Of a stretch of 64,000 bases of DNA, positions 23,436 to 34,090 are shown piece after piece. The notes below the pieces were generated by a model that did no database searches, had not been told where the DNA came from, and saw only the letters and a program-made list of their open reading frames with translations. A program made the position numbers and the translations under genes. Within the stretch, counting starts at the first letter, position 1. Every line of letters begins with the position of its first letter. The DNA is taken from NCBI GenBank assembly GCA_963691655.1, contig OY829328.1, positions 80,294,400 to 80,358,399 of the forward strand, in the 5' to 3' direction. This stretch comes from Toxonevra muliebris. Lineage: Eukaryota; Arthropoda; Insecta; Diptera; Pallopteridae.

Positions 23436-23566
23436 CCTATTGTAAATATTTCCATAATGAAACTCTCCGGAAAATTTGTTCTTTTTCTTTATTTTCCTAT
23501 AGAAATATGGGAGAAAAAAAAAACAAATTCTCGAGGAAGTTTCATTATGGAAATATTTTGAATAGG
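23436..23566. repeat. Long near-palindrome (131 bp)
   Basis: The left arm starts CCTATTGTAAATATTTCCAT at 23436 and the right arm ends with its inverted form at 23566. Pairing extends about 55-60 bp with a few mismatches (arms 23436-23495 and 23508-23566). The centre is AT/purine-rich. It could be a fold-back element or an inverted duplication formed during a retrotransposon insertion, because LINE-derived sequence follows on its right. Confidence 0.75.
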
Positions 23567-23619
23567 ATTGATTGTGTTGATGAGGAAAAAGGAGATAGAT
23601 TAATTGGGAGGAAGAAAGA

Positions 23620-23835
23620 TATAGAAATGACGATTCAGGGAAGCCTTAAACTTAACAATGCCATAGGGTTCGCAAGATTGTTCCACAAACGAACTACTGA
23701 GCAACTGAAAAACGAATTATCTCTGGATAATAAAATGTCGTTGGGCTTTCGGCCTGTTCTATTCAGCAGCTCTTCGTTAGAAATACCGACTGGTTTTGTT
23801 GTCTTTTTATCAGCCCAATTGAAATTAGAAAGAAG
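23620..23835 (-). pseudogene. Possible LINE ORF2 extreme C-terminus
   Basis: The minus strand reads LLNRTGRKPNDILLSRDNSF, SVVRLWNNLANPMALL and, after a shift, FKASLNRHF. The pattern NxFxxSVVRLWNxLxxxxxxxxSLxxFKxxLxxHF is the usual end of several insect LINE reverse transcriptases. The large open plus-strand frame across this region (23507-24142) is a shadow, since both protein remnants read on minus. Confidence 0.5.
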
Positions 23836-23935
23836 CACATTTTGTCTTCTTAAAGTTTTTGAACTTCAACATCAATTCATCGGCACTAGCCAAAGTAGCC
23901 TAGTCGATTCGGAACTTGTTCGCAAATTTGAAATT

Positions 23936-24195
23936 TTGAGTTTCGTTGAACTTTCACCGTATGTTTGTGGAGCAATTGAGGGAAAATTGTTGACGGTCAT
24001 GCAAAAGTTCAGCCAGTGGATGTGGTGTAGTTCTATATATATACTTGAACATCGCTTTCTCAGTGTTTTATTTGCCCTTGTTGATGTTTGCGAACCATTC
24101 CTTCGGACATATCTCTCTACCAGCCCATTGGATACCAGATAAAAAAGAGCCGTAGAAAGATTTCGGATGCCATTATCCTCACAAAAGCTTTTCAA
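23936..24195 (-). pseudogene. LTR retrotransposon (gypsy-type) integrase remnant
   Basis: The minus strand reads FCEDNGIRNLSTALFYLVSN, then GLVERYVR (about 24100-24195). After frameshifts it gives YRTTPHPLAELLHDRQ (about 24010-24060). These match the end of the integrase catalytic core (NGIxHxxTAPYHPASNGxAERxV, with its glutamate) and the following YRTTPHxxTGxSPAELL region of gypsy-type elements. Only about 85 codons remain, no LTR was found, and it is not functional. Confidence 0.7.
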
Positions 24196-25540
24196 CTCAT
24201 AATTTTCAATGCCGGCTGAATAAATAAACTTCTCATTTGCTAGAAATTTTCATTGAAATTTCGCCAATACCGCATATAGCGTAACTCCTCGATATCTAAC
24301 AAGGACCAAACGTATATTTTCATTTTGCACTAATAACTAACTAAGTAAATATTGCGGAAGTTCCATAACTAAATGCAATTTTAGATTTCATCATTTGATA
24401 AGAAAGTTTTCAAATTAAAGTTGTTGCAATTTGTTGCAAATATGTTTGTTTTTAGTCGATTTTATTAGAAACAGAAGCCGCCAAATTTAGGTAATATAAA
24501 GCAAAAACCAAAAAAAAAAAAAAATACAAAAACTTTTTGTTTAGATATAAACTACACACAAAACTAAACAAAAAGCACAACAGCTAGAATGAAAAAAAAG
24601 ACAGGAATAAAATTTGCACACGTCACGCTAAAAAAAAAAAAAAAAAGTAAAAACTTGGCCATTCATACTCATAACCAAAATACATGCCATTGCCATCCAT
24701 GCCAACTTTGTTGTATCAATAAAAGGAATGAATACGAAAAGGTACACAAATTTTTCAGGAAAGTCATAAATTTTGCAAATTAAATTTACAATGATGTTTT
24801 TTCTACCTTTTTTTTTACCTTTTGCTTGAGTTGCATTTTCAACAAAAAAATATTTACTACCTTCAGAGCTTCTGTATCTAAAAAAAAAAAAGAAGAAATT
24901 GTGAACGAAAATTCAATAAAACGTTTACATAAATCAATGCAAAAAATATACAAATTGAAATGGTAATATGCTTACGGCTATTTCTCGTATTGCAATCACA
25001 AATTTTTATAAAAATAAAGAAAAACTAAAAAAAAAAAAAATATCAAAAATCTTTAGTTTGACCCACCAACCAGTAGGTGTTAATATTCAATTAAAATTTT
25101 CAACGAAAAGTTTATAACGTTTGAGCTACGCATGCGCAAAATGTTAAATTGTTTGCGGGGTCTTGAAACCTACGCATAATAAATTAACCGTCAACAAGCC
25201 AATTTCAATTGTGGCAAAAAAAAACAAAAAAAACAACAACAATAACAAAAATACGAGTATTCATGAAGAAAAAACGTGAATAGAAGGTAAAAGGAAGTTG
25301 TTTTTAATGTATAGACAGCAGTAACCGCAGATGGAATTTTAAAATTACTAATATTCCCAGATGCCAGCTTCATATACTTAGCAAATCTAGAGAGGCAGAA
25401 GCTCCGAAGTTTTTTTTTTAAGACTCTGAAGACGTATTTAGAAAATTAAGTAGAACTCTGAAAAGTTGAACAGAGATATTTAAAAAAAATCGTGTAGTAA
25501 TCTGAGGATTCGACTGAGATATTCGAAAAAGTGACTATAA
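24196..25540. other. AT-rich non-coding stretch with A-tracts
   Basis: Several A-runs occur (24509-24524, 24630-24646, 24879-24891, 25028-25041). An NRF1-like GCATGCGCA occurs at about 25130. I recognise no gene; peptides encoded here are lysine-rich artefacts. Confidence 0.6.
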
Positions 25541-25542
25541 AT

Positions 25543-26524
25543 TTATTCTTTAAAGTATTGTCCATCGTTAGCCACAACCTTTTCCCCATCTTTCTGGTAG
25601 CATACGGATTCCGCGTCGAAAGAACTCCTCATCTTTTGAGGCTATCCACGAATCGACCCATTTTTTGAATTCTTCGAAAGAACGGAAGTGCTGTTTAGCC
25701 AGGCCATGTGTCATCGATCGGAACAAATGGTAATCAGAAGGAGAAATGTCGGGAGAATACGGCGGGTGGGGTAGCACTTCCCATTTCAGCGTTTCCAAGT
25801 ATGTTTTTACTTGCCTTGCAACATGCGGCCGAGCATTGTCGTTCTGAAGAATAACTTCGTCGTGTCTATTCTCATATTCTGGCCTCTTATCCTTTAATGC
25901 TCGACTTAAAGGCATCAATTGTAGTCGGTAGCGGTCGCCAGTGATCGTTTCATTCGGTTTCAACAGCTCATAATACACGACATCTTTCATATCCCACCAA
26001 ATACACAGCATGAGCTTGGATCCATGGATGTTCGGCTTTGCCGTTGATGTTGATGCATGTCCGGGCGGTCCCCATGATTTTTTACCCTTTGGGTTATCGT
26101 AACGTATCCACTTTTCATCGCCAGTCACAATACGATGCAGAAAACCCTTTTATTTTCTGTCGTTCAATCTGCAGTTCACATGTGAAAAATCGTCGTTCGA
26201 CGTCTCTCGGCTTCAATTCGTACGGCACCCAATTTTCTTGCTTTTGAATCATTCCCAATGCTTTTAATCGTTTAGAAATGGTTGATTGATCAACTCCTAA
26301 AGATTCTGCAAGTTCTTGTTGCGTTTGACATGAATCTTCTTCGAGTAATGGCTTCAATTCTTCATCTTCGAATTTTTTTGGGCCGCCTGAACGTTACCTG
26401 TCTTCAACATCAAAATCATCACTTCAGTGATTAAACGATGTGCTTCAGTTGCGTTTTTCTTTAAATGGAAGAAGCAAATTAAAACTTCCCGCAAATTTTG
26501 TTTTGTTGGCACGAAATTCGACAT
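25543..26524 (-). pseudogene. Mariner transposase, nearly complete, frameshifted
   Basis: The coding remnant starts at ATG 26524 (FVPTKQNLREVLICFFHLKK) and ends at TAA 25543 (VVANDGQYFKE). After a deletion near 26400 the helix-turn-helix part continues: DFDVED, stop, RSGGPKKFEDEELKPLLEED, then TQQELAESLGVDQSTISKRL, NWVPYEL. Catalytic blocks: TGDEKWI (first D, about 26100-26125), LQNDNARPHVAR (second D, about 25825) and YSPDISPSDYHLF (third D, about 25725), the DD34D mariner arrangement. The C-terminal WGKxCG is one frame off. Lesions are a missing HTH segment, one stop, and frameshifts at about 26120 and 25580. About 190 codons including all three aspartates remain open. I could not find TIRs. 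Confidence 0.88.
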
Positions 26525-26691
26525 TTTCAGCTATAGTAAAACACTTTTGTAAAATTATGAAAATTATTTGACAGATCAATTCTTATAGTATTTTTGGCGC
26601 TCTTCGAGATAGAATAGCTGTCAATGTCAAAAAAATGGCGCGTATGATAGATATGAAGTTAGTCACAATTACGAGTTTATACATTCCTACT
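26525..26691. other. Short non-coding spacer
   Basis: This is probably the 5' UTR and flank of the minus-strand mariner; a palindromic TIR was looked for and not found. Confidence 0.4.
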
Positions 26692-27197
26692 CCCAATATA
26701 AAATTCAATAATTTTTCAACGGTTGATCTTAAAGTTTTGATTTTTTTTTTTTATTTAATTGATAATATTTTACAAATTACAGAAAAATATAACTTTTATA
26801 GTTCTAACCACTATTTATGAACTCGTGAACCTTTTTTGGTAAGCCTTCCATTAGAGATTTGATAGTTGTTTCAGACACCTTTTTGAAACAGTTTGCATCC
26901 ATCTCCTTTTAAAATCTTCGATATTTTGTGGACACCTTTTTTGTGCTCTTTAAGTTTCTTTTCACAAGAGCGCAATATCTCTCCACTGGTCTTAGCTCCG
27001 CACAATTTGGAGGATTGGCCTCTCTTGGTACACAAAACTATGTTATTACTTTGGTACCACTCCAGAGCTTTCTTGCCGTAGTGACATGATGCCAAATCGG
27101 GCCAAAAATATGTGGACACATTGTGCTCTCTTATGAAAGGAAGAAGTCTTTTTTTTCAAACATTTTTTGATGTATATTTCGGTATTTATACGAAGTT
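26692..27197 (-). pseudogene. Tc1-like element, copy A (transposase C-terminal half)
   Basis: The minus-strand protein has FIREHN-like context, then STYFWPDLASCHYGKKALEW (second catalytic aspartate, about 27060-27119). C-terminal lysine-rich sequence follows, ending near the HEF-type tail at about 26820. The DNA from CAATATAAAATTCAATAATT (about 26692) is collinear with the complete-ended copy C (from about 48730), but the terminal TIR is missing. Similarity stops abruptly at 27197 (after GGTATTTATA). This is the only copy in the window that keeps both the second-aspartate block and the following region. Confidence 0.85.
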
Positions 27198-27721
27198 TTC
27201 GTATAAAATGAAATTTGATACCACGTTTGACCGTCAAGCGCGGTTGTCCAAAGAATTTGTTTGTGTAAAAGGGTCTAATAGTTGCCTCATCTTATTTCTC
27301 AGTGGACTGGACCAAAATAAACGTTACTTAATAAAATTTTATGTTTGGCTATGAAGATCGCCACTTAGTGTCGTACATGAAGCAGCAGAATTTAAAAAAA
27401 TTTACGTTGATGGAGATGTATAGTTTTTCATTGGTGTTGAAAATAAAAATTAAATATAGCAACGACGCATTCGTCGAAACGTTTTTTATCAACGAGCGTA
27501 AGAGAGAAGTGCATTTAAAGTGCTCCAAAATTAGCGGTCCCTGATATACATACCCGATTTGTGACTCAGATGATTCTGCCTAAAATTTGTATGCTATTTC
27601 TATTAAAAAATATAATAGAAAATTGGCTTCAAAATCTTTACATGGTATTTGTTTTTGATTTTTCACATTTTTCAGTGAATTTTGAAGTGATGTCCATCTT
27701 GGAGCTACTTTTTTGAAATAT
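27198..27721. other. Non-coding stretch
   Basis: Short frames (27341-27544 on +) have no recognised motif. I see no repeat ends here. Confidence 0.5.
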
Positions 27722-28420
27722 AGGGGAGTGTCGTCAGGGTTGGAGTATGATTATGAGTATGACTTTTGGTCATAACTTCCGTTGAATGACGAATTTCTTA
27801 ATTTTGGACATCGTTGAAAAGTTCTCGCAATTTGCAATGTTTTTGCTGAACATTAAAATATAATTGGATTAATAGTTCATTAATAGGAGTTATGGACATT
27901 TACAATAATCAAAACTTAAAAAAAAATTGATTTTTTTATACACACACGATACGATACAATAACACGAAAAACACGCACTGGTGAAAAAAAAATGTATTTC
28001 CAGAGTCAAAACGCATCATAAAAACAACATTTTCGGTGTTTCGACCCTGATTACAAGCACTGCTCTGACCCTGACAACACACGTCATTTAGCGTCACTTC
28101 ATTTACAGCATATTCGCGTGTTGCAATCACCATGAAATGCTACATATTTCCACTTCTCAAGCCCTATCGAACAATTTAAGATAACTTACTTTGATGTTAT
28201 TTTTTTAATTAATTCACTTTTCCTGGCACTGTTAAAAAGTTTTTTTACTCTTTTTTTAACGCACGGTCACGAAACACTTATATATACTTCACGCTCTGAA
28301 CTCGACATGAAAAATTTGCTTTCGTCATGACAAACAATATTGTATATTAACTTAACGGACGCCAGTGAGATATAACGGGGAAAACGACACTGACAGCGCC
28401 CCAACCATGAATTCCCCTAC
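27722..28420. mobile_element. Non-autonomous TIR element, about 700 bp (uncharacterised family)
   Basis: The left end TAGGGGAGTGTCGTCAGGGT matches the outer end of a second copy at 54313 (TAGGGCAGTGTCGTCATG). The right end, read inverted from 28423, begins TAGGGGAATTCATGGTTGG then GGGCGCTGTCAGTGTCGTTT, again collinear with the 54313 copy. The ends are therefore inverted copies of one terminal sequence. Inside the right end, read on minus, is ATCTCACTGG, then GAGTTCAGAGCGTGAAGTAT followed by ATATAAGTG, a TATA-like promoter arrangement. No transposase frame is present. The superfamily is unknown. Confidence 0.7.
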
Positions 28421-28900
28421 TAATCCAAATGTTTGTGTACAATATATCTCTCTGTGGCCAGAAGATACCCAACCTATTATACTTTCATACGGTTCATAGC
28501 ACTTTTATTCACCTCAATACTATGTCCATGTTAGAGCCCTCTTCCCTACGATTATAATTACATACTTGAAAAAATTCACTAAAAACCATTAATTTCCCCG
28601 AGCCCAAACTATAACATCCCTTGAACACTGGTTTGTAGTCTCAACACTAAAGCTGACACTACATAATTATTTAAAATTTTAAGAATTCTTATTTGATATG
28701 GCATATTCCTATTTCTATTAATTTTGACGCCACTTACATAGTTTTCGATTTTGCAATGAGTTTTATAGTAGCACCCATTAAAAACAGGGTTCAAAAGAGG
28801 GTTTGGGAGATAAAACCTTTCTCCCTAATAAATATCTCACAAATTATGACTTTTGCTCTCGAGATTAAAAAGCTTTCTAAAAGAAAACAAAGCGAAAATG
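28421..28900. other. Non-coding spacer between two transposons
   Basis: AT-rich; I recognise no gene or repeat. Confidence 0.5.
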
Positions 28901-30154
28901 TTTGGTCATATAAAAAGTATTTTCGGTTTTTGTCACAAGATGGTGTTAATGGCCATACATCTGATACCACTGATCCGATTCTGTCATACGAAACGCGCGT
29001 TTGGTTTGACATTTCAGGCTATATTTTTTGCGAAGACAGTTTTGTAGTTTGTCATTAGTGTAAAAAGTTACATTGATTTGAAAATGAGGGATATTTTGAA
29101 AGAAATCCGCTACGTGATGCTTGCTTTTTTACTATAAAAATGGTAAAAACGCTGCAAAAATATTCCGAAAAATTTCTGCGGCTTACGGTGAGGATGCTTT
29201 AACAAAACGTACAGTCCAACTTTGGTTTGCTTGATTGCGTTCTGGAAATTTCGATGTCAAAGATGCACCTCGCTCTGACTGGCCAGTCACTGAAAAAACC
29301 GATGAAATTTTGCAGCTGGTGGAGCAAGACCGACACGCAGGCTGTCAGAAGAAAGCGAAGGCACTGAACATCAACCACTTGATAGTTTGGAATCATTTAA
29401 AAAAGATTGGCTACACAAGGAAGCTCGATGTTTGGGTGCCACATGAATGAACACAAAGAAATTTTATTAACTTAATTACCATCAGTGCAAAGCAACGAAA
29501 TCGAACCAGTTTTGAAACAAACCATTGCGGGCGATGAAAAATGGATTAAATACGAGAGTATTGAACGAAAAAAGTCATGATCAAAAGCCGGTGACCCTCC
29601 ACAAATGACTTCAAAGACTGGATTGACGGCAAACAAGGTTTTGTTGAGCATTGGAAGGGAATTGTGTATTATGAGCTGCTACAACCAGGCCAAACAGTCA
29701 ATTCTGACCTCTACTGCTCACAACTCGACCGTATGAACGAAAGCAATCAAGAAAGAGCGACCAGAATTGGCAAACAGAAAAGGAGTTGTGTTTCACCATG
29801 ATAATGCCAGGCCACACACATCTTTGATGACCCACCAAAAATTGATTGCGCTTGGTTGGGAAGTGTTGATGCACCAACCGTATAGCCCGGACATTGCACC
29901 GTCTGACTATCATTTGTTTCGGTTTCTGCAAAACTCTCTTGCTGGGAAAAATTTGCCAAAAATCACTTGCCCAAGTTTTTCACAGATAAACCACAGAAAT
30001 TTTACACCGATGGAATTTTGAAGCTACTGGAAAAGTGGCAAAAGATCATGGATAATAATCGCCAATATGTACTTGATTAAAATTGATTTTTAATAACGAA
30101 AATTTTTGTTCAAACATTGACAACAAAACCGAAAATACTTTTTATATGACCAAA
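28901..30154 (+). mobile_element. Mariner (Hsmar1/cecropia-like) with both TIRs, decayed transposase
   Basis: The left TIR starts TTTGGTCATATAAAAAGTAT at 28901 and continues for about 32 bp. The right TIR is its inverted form ending at 30154, followed by TA. The left flank is TG, presumably a mutated TA. Length is 1254 bp. The transposase remnant (about 29085-30080) reads YYKNGKNAAKIFRKISAAYG, SGNFDVKDAPRS, PVTEKTDEILQLVEQDRH and LDVWVPHE. It then gives AGDEKWIKY (first D, about 29535), HHDNARPHTSLMT (second D, about 29797) and YSPDIAPSDYHLF (third D, about 29882), ending NNRQYVLD with stop at 30080. These blocks are those of the Hsmar1/cecropia type. Several stops and frameshifts inactivate it. 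Confidence 0.92.
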
Positions 30155-32301
30155 TATATAAATCTCTTTCCCTTCGGCTAAGTTTTTTGAGTTTCGCAGT
30201 CTTAATTTCCAATTTGAGAATCGCTTTTCTTTATAGAGTTCTATAAAAAAAAGAAACACATTCAGAAATTTCACGCGTCTGCACAAATGCCACACACAAA
30301 TAAATAAATATACGCGAAATACAATTCATAAAAACACTGAATGAAGAAAGAACAACAACAACAACAAATACGGCAAGCAGTCCAACATTTTGACTTTAAA
30401 TTCAGATTAAGAAGCTCAAATTGCAAAACGTGTGTGAGCGCGCAAGGCACAACAGCCAGCAATTGAAGGCAGGCAACGGATTCCAGGCAGGCAGGCAAAG
30501 CAATCCAGGCAGAGGTGATCAAGATGAAAAATGTCATTTAATTTATATGTATGCAAGGATAGGTACCTACATTTCTGAAAGCGAGCTAAAAGAAGAAGCT
30601 TCTTTTCTTTCTTTTAACATGAAATTAAAGATGAGAGGTGATGTTGAATGGAAAAACGTAAGCAATTATCAAAGCTGCCTGAATTGACAGAAACGTTTAT
30701 CTGCGACTTGAGTTTGAATAATTTAATTAAGTTCAATTTTTAATTTTAGTTTTATTTCTTTTTTTGCTTGAAGACTGTTGAAACTTTCTCTACTAATTAG
30801 CTATAGTTATTCAACTTCACAATTCAACTGGTAGATTTATGTTATAAAATTAATCAAATTTACAAAAAAAAAAAAAAAAAAAAAAGTTTTTCGCTTAATT
30901 TTCTTTCATAATTTATTCCAAAAATTCAATGAGAAATTTATAACCACACATTAATCGTTTGTTTACATTACTTAATATTAAAATATTATTTTTAATTAAT
31001 TCTTCATAATTTCCTCTTCATTATCTTGGCGTGCGTTTTGAATGAATCTATCATTAAAAATAATAATACACAATAGGGGAAACAAACAAACAAACACGCC
31101 TGGTGTTAAAATCCATTCAAAATTCGTTTATTAAATAAACATAGTTTTTTTTTTTGTTTTTTTTTTTTTTTTTGGATTTCTTAAATACTGCGGGTGTCCA
31201 CCAACTAACTAGGTAAAAATTAAAAATTAAAAAAAAAAAAGCAGAAAAAATTGAAATAAATGTTCCAGCATGCGCATGACCCCCACCTATTCGTAACAGC
31301 AGGTGATTTTCCTAGAGCATTTAATTTTTTTTTTATATTTTTTTTTACATATTTTTGGTTAGCTCTTACTTACGCTCTTCTACTAACCTCATCTTCGCGC
31401 TATTATACAAAAATTTAACCAAAACTGTTAGCTGCTTATAAAATACGTTAATGTCGTTGTCGATCGACGCCAACAACAATAATCAATACCATCATTAAAA
31501 CATGATCATCATCATGATCTTCATCTCATCTCATCATAATGATCAAACCCAACATCATGATCAGTTTTGATCATAATCACTACACTACACTGTCATTTGT
31601 TTTCTACTACTTGTTTGTTGTTGGTTTCTTGGTTGGTTGGTCCATCTGTGTCAACCTTATGGGTGGCTTCTTCTGACTATGTTGTGTGTTTGGAGAGAGA
31701 CTCCATGCAGCGTTGTAATGGTTGTGTTGATCTAACAGTGATATTTCGTGTTATTTGGTGTTTCTATACAATTTTAATCATGATTGAAGCATCTTCTTGT
31801 GGTTTTTATATCTTTGGTGTTTTTATTTTTTGTTTGGAACTGCGCACACTTCATCTGTTTAATTTTTTTGGAGTTTTGTTTTTATCGTTGTTAGAGATTT
31901 TTTAACATTGTAGTTTTTGGAAGAACTTCGTTTATTCCTTTTCAAATTGATGATACTCAAAGTTTTTGTTTTCTAAGGTTTTTTTTTTTTAACTCTTCTT
32001 GGTAATATAATACGTTATTATGGAAATTTTATTGTTTTGTAATTTTTTAACACATATTGTTGTGTTTGTTTTCAAAATAAAAGTTATAGTTTATAGTTTT
32101 TTTTTAGATGGCGCCTATTTTTTCTTTTCATTTTTCTTGTAGACAATGCACAGGGAATATGATATTCTTCTTTTTATAAAAATAAAATGTTTAAAATCGA
32201 TTTTTAATATTACACATGGTTTATTTAACTCTTAGGTGCTACAAGTTCGGTTGCCACTAGGGCCGCCTGTAAGTAGGGACGGGGGTTATCATGGTGTTTA
32301 A
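30155..32301. other. AT-rich non-coding stretch with simple repeats
   Basis: This includes CAACAACAACAACAA (about 30353-30367), a CAGGCAGG-type patch (30467-30515), an A-run (30865-30886), T-runs (31147-31173) and a GATCAT-rich patch (31500-31570). I recognise no gene; the 112-codon frame at 31567-31905 is low-complexity hydrophobic sequence from T-rich DNA. Confidence 0.6.
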
Positions 32302-32431
32302 CCCAGTAATACCCAGCGGTGCCATATGGCACCTTGTCGCTGAGCCGTTCCTGAGCCAGGTTCAAAAACAATTTCTTTCTCAAGTTACTTTCTTGATCTA
32401 TCTACTTTGGTTCCCGCTTGTCCGTAATGGG
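32302..32431. mobile_element. 130-bp TTAA-flanked mini-element (piggyBac-like signature)
   Basis: The segment begins CCCAGTAATACCCAGC and ends, inverted, CCCATTACGGACAAGC; TTAA is present immediately outside both ends (32298-32301 and 32432-32435). A TTAA target duplication with CCC...GGG termini is characteristic of piggyBac elements. Next to the left end is a perfect 16-bp palindrome GGTGCCATATGGCACC (32318-32333). Read on minus, it shares the TTAACCC...AACCA layout with the composite repeats at 14752 and 20224. It has no coding capacity. Confidence 0.6.
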
Positions 32432-32435
32432 TTAA

Positions 32436-33006
32436 ATACAATCTTTAGCGGATCCAAGGGAAGTGGGGGAGCTTTATTTCTACATATATATTTTAATTAA
32501 AGAATAACATTTTCAGATTAAAGATTGTTTTATAAAATTTTCGAAATTTTTCCTGACCCGGGATATTTATAACGACTGAAGAATTTGATGGCCCACTTTA
32601 TATAAGTGGCGGTCAATCGGAACGGTGAGGAGTTACTTAAAAAATGATCGGTCACAAACAAATTATGATCAACGAAGATTTCACTCACCGAGAAATGAGT
32701 ATTCAGGAGGACCTATAAGGTCTCGATCCCACAATCAGTCCAGTGACTGTCCGATTTCTGGATACAGTCGAGAGCCCTAGGGGTCGCATTAAGGAGTTTT
32801 CGAAGTCTACAAGTCTCGGAGATACTTTCTATCATATTGTATTAGAGAGATCTATGTCATTGTACCGCGACCTATAACATCTATTGTACGCCCCTCTTCT
32901 CTATCTAGCCTAATCTGCCTAGAGTGCCTCATTCAGTCCAGTCACCCTTAAAAATTTTAGTATTGCACCCGAACCTATGGATGCTAGTTTTATACTGGGC
33001 ACTTAG
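32436..33006. other. Non-coding stretch, unrecognised
   Basis: This is somewhat more GC-balanced than its surroundings (32560-32960) and could be an old transposon body. I could not match it to a protein family on either strand. Confidence 0.4.
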
Positions 33007-33008
33007 TA

Positions 33009-33558
33009 AGGAGTGAGATCGAAAAAATCTTAACATATATAAAATTCAATAATTTTTAAACGGTTGATCTTAGAGTTTTAATTTTTTTTGCCAAATCAGG
33101 CCAAAAATATGTGGACACATTGTGCTCTCTTATGAAAGGAAGAAGTCTTTTTTTCCAACATTCTTTGATGTATATTTCGGTATTTATAGAGCCCACTGTA
33201 ACAAATGACTTGCTTCTTATGCCGCAACTGCATATAGCTTGCCATACCAAGAATTTTTTAGGAAATTTTGTCTGCTTTTGGATTCTAAATTGTTCTTCGA
33301 AATTTCCTCGAGCATCAGCAACATAAAAATTTTTACCCGGAAGCTGCGTAAAATCTGCCAGTACATACGCTTCGTCGTCCATTATACAACATGAATATTT
33401 GTGTATGAAATTCGATTTTAATTTCCGAGCCCTACTTTTGGTGTTTAAATTTTTTGCAGCATTCCTGTCTGGAACTTCTTGAACTTTGTATGTTTTCAAA
33501 CTTGCTTTTCTACCAGATGTGTTTGGAGATCTTTTCAATCTTTCCAAAAAGGTTTAGT
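33009..33558 (-). pseudogene. Tc1-like element, copy B (internal-deletion derivative)
   Basis: The end at 33009 carries AGGAGTGAGATCGAAAAAAT preceded by TA, the TIR of copy C. About 55 bp further in, the sequence jumps (near 33090) from the element end to the middle of the transposase, deleting the C-terminal third. The minus-strand protein, 163 codons open, reads SRARKLKSNFI, CCIMDDEAYVLADFTQLPGK (first catalytic aspartate), KFPKKFLVWQAICS, SINTEIYIKECWKK and STYFWPDLA, where the deletion joins. Relative to copy C it also lacks about 20 residues (AARLAQCSDYLVRKV segment). The 5' part is lost beyond 33558. Confidence 0.85.
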
Positions 33559-33599
33559 CTTACCCCTGGGTTCGGAGGAATGGCAAGCAAACTTGGCAG

Positions 33600-34090
33600 C
33601 ATTGTTAAAAAGTGCTGAAATGGAATTTACCGGTCGAACAATATATTAATAGTGGGTGGAGCTGTATGCCAGACTTAATAATGGACTGCAGCTTTGTCCA
33701 GTCAGTATGCTTCCTATTGATGAGGTTACCAGAGCCTGCAGAATCTATAGGATCTAGTTTATCAGTGGTGAAGTTAATATAATTATGGTCAGAAAAGGCA
33801 CACTCTTGCGAGACGCTCTAGTCTTTCAGTAGCTGTGACGAGTGCTCATTTACTAGAGTGAGATCAATAACCTCCCTTCTATTTGAAGTGATGAAGGTTG
33901 GCTCGTTCCCTCGATTAGCAATATCTAAGTCATGAGTAAGGATAAAATTAAAGAAAGACTCATATCGTTCATTTGTCTCTGTGCTGCCCCACATCTCGTG
34001 ACAGGCATTGGCGTCGGCAACGGTGATAACCGAGGTCCGCTTACGGTTAGCCTCTGCGAGCGGGAGAGAGCGCAACATTAGCACCTGACA
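33600..34090 (-). pseudogene. LINE apurinic-like endonuclease domain remnant
   Basis: The minus strand reads ADANACHEMWGSTETNER, DLDIANRGNEPTFIT and NRREVIDLTLVNEHSSQLLK. One in-frame stop replaces an expected tryptophan, followed by ECAFSDHNYINF and, further, NRKHTDWTKL. The blocks DxNxxxxxWG, RGxxPTF, VIDLTLV and SDHxxIxF are conserved parts of the endonuclease of RNase H-bearing and Jockey-type LINEs; the aspartate-histidine of SDH is present at about 33795. It abuts Tc1-like copy B, so one may have inserted beside or into the other. Confidence 0.85.

Noticed and set aside
23507..24142. 211-codon open frame on the + strand
   Set aside because: It is antisense to two recognisable minus-strand remnants (a LINE tail and a gypsy-type integrase), includes part of a palindrome arm and has no motif of its own, so it is a shadow frame.
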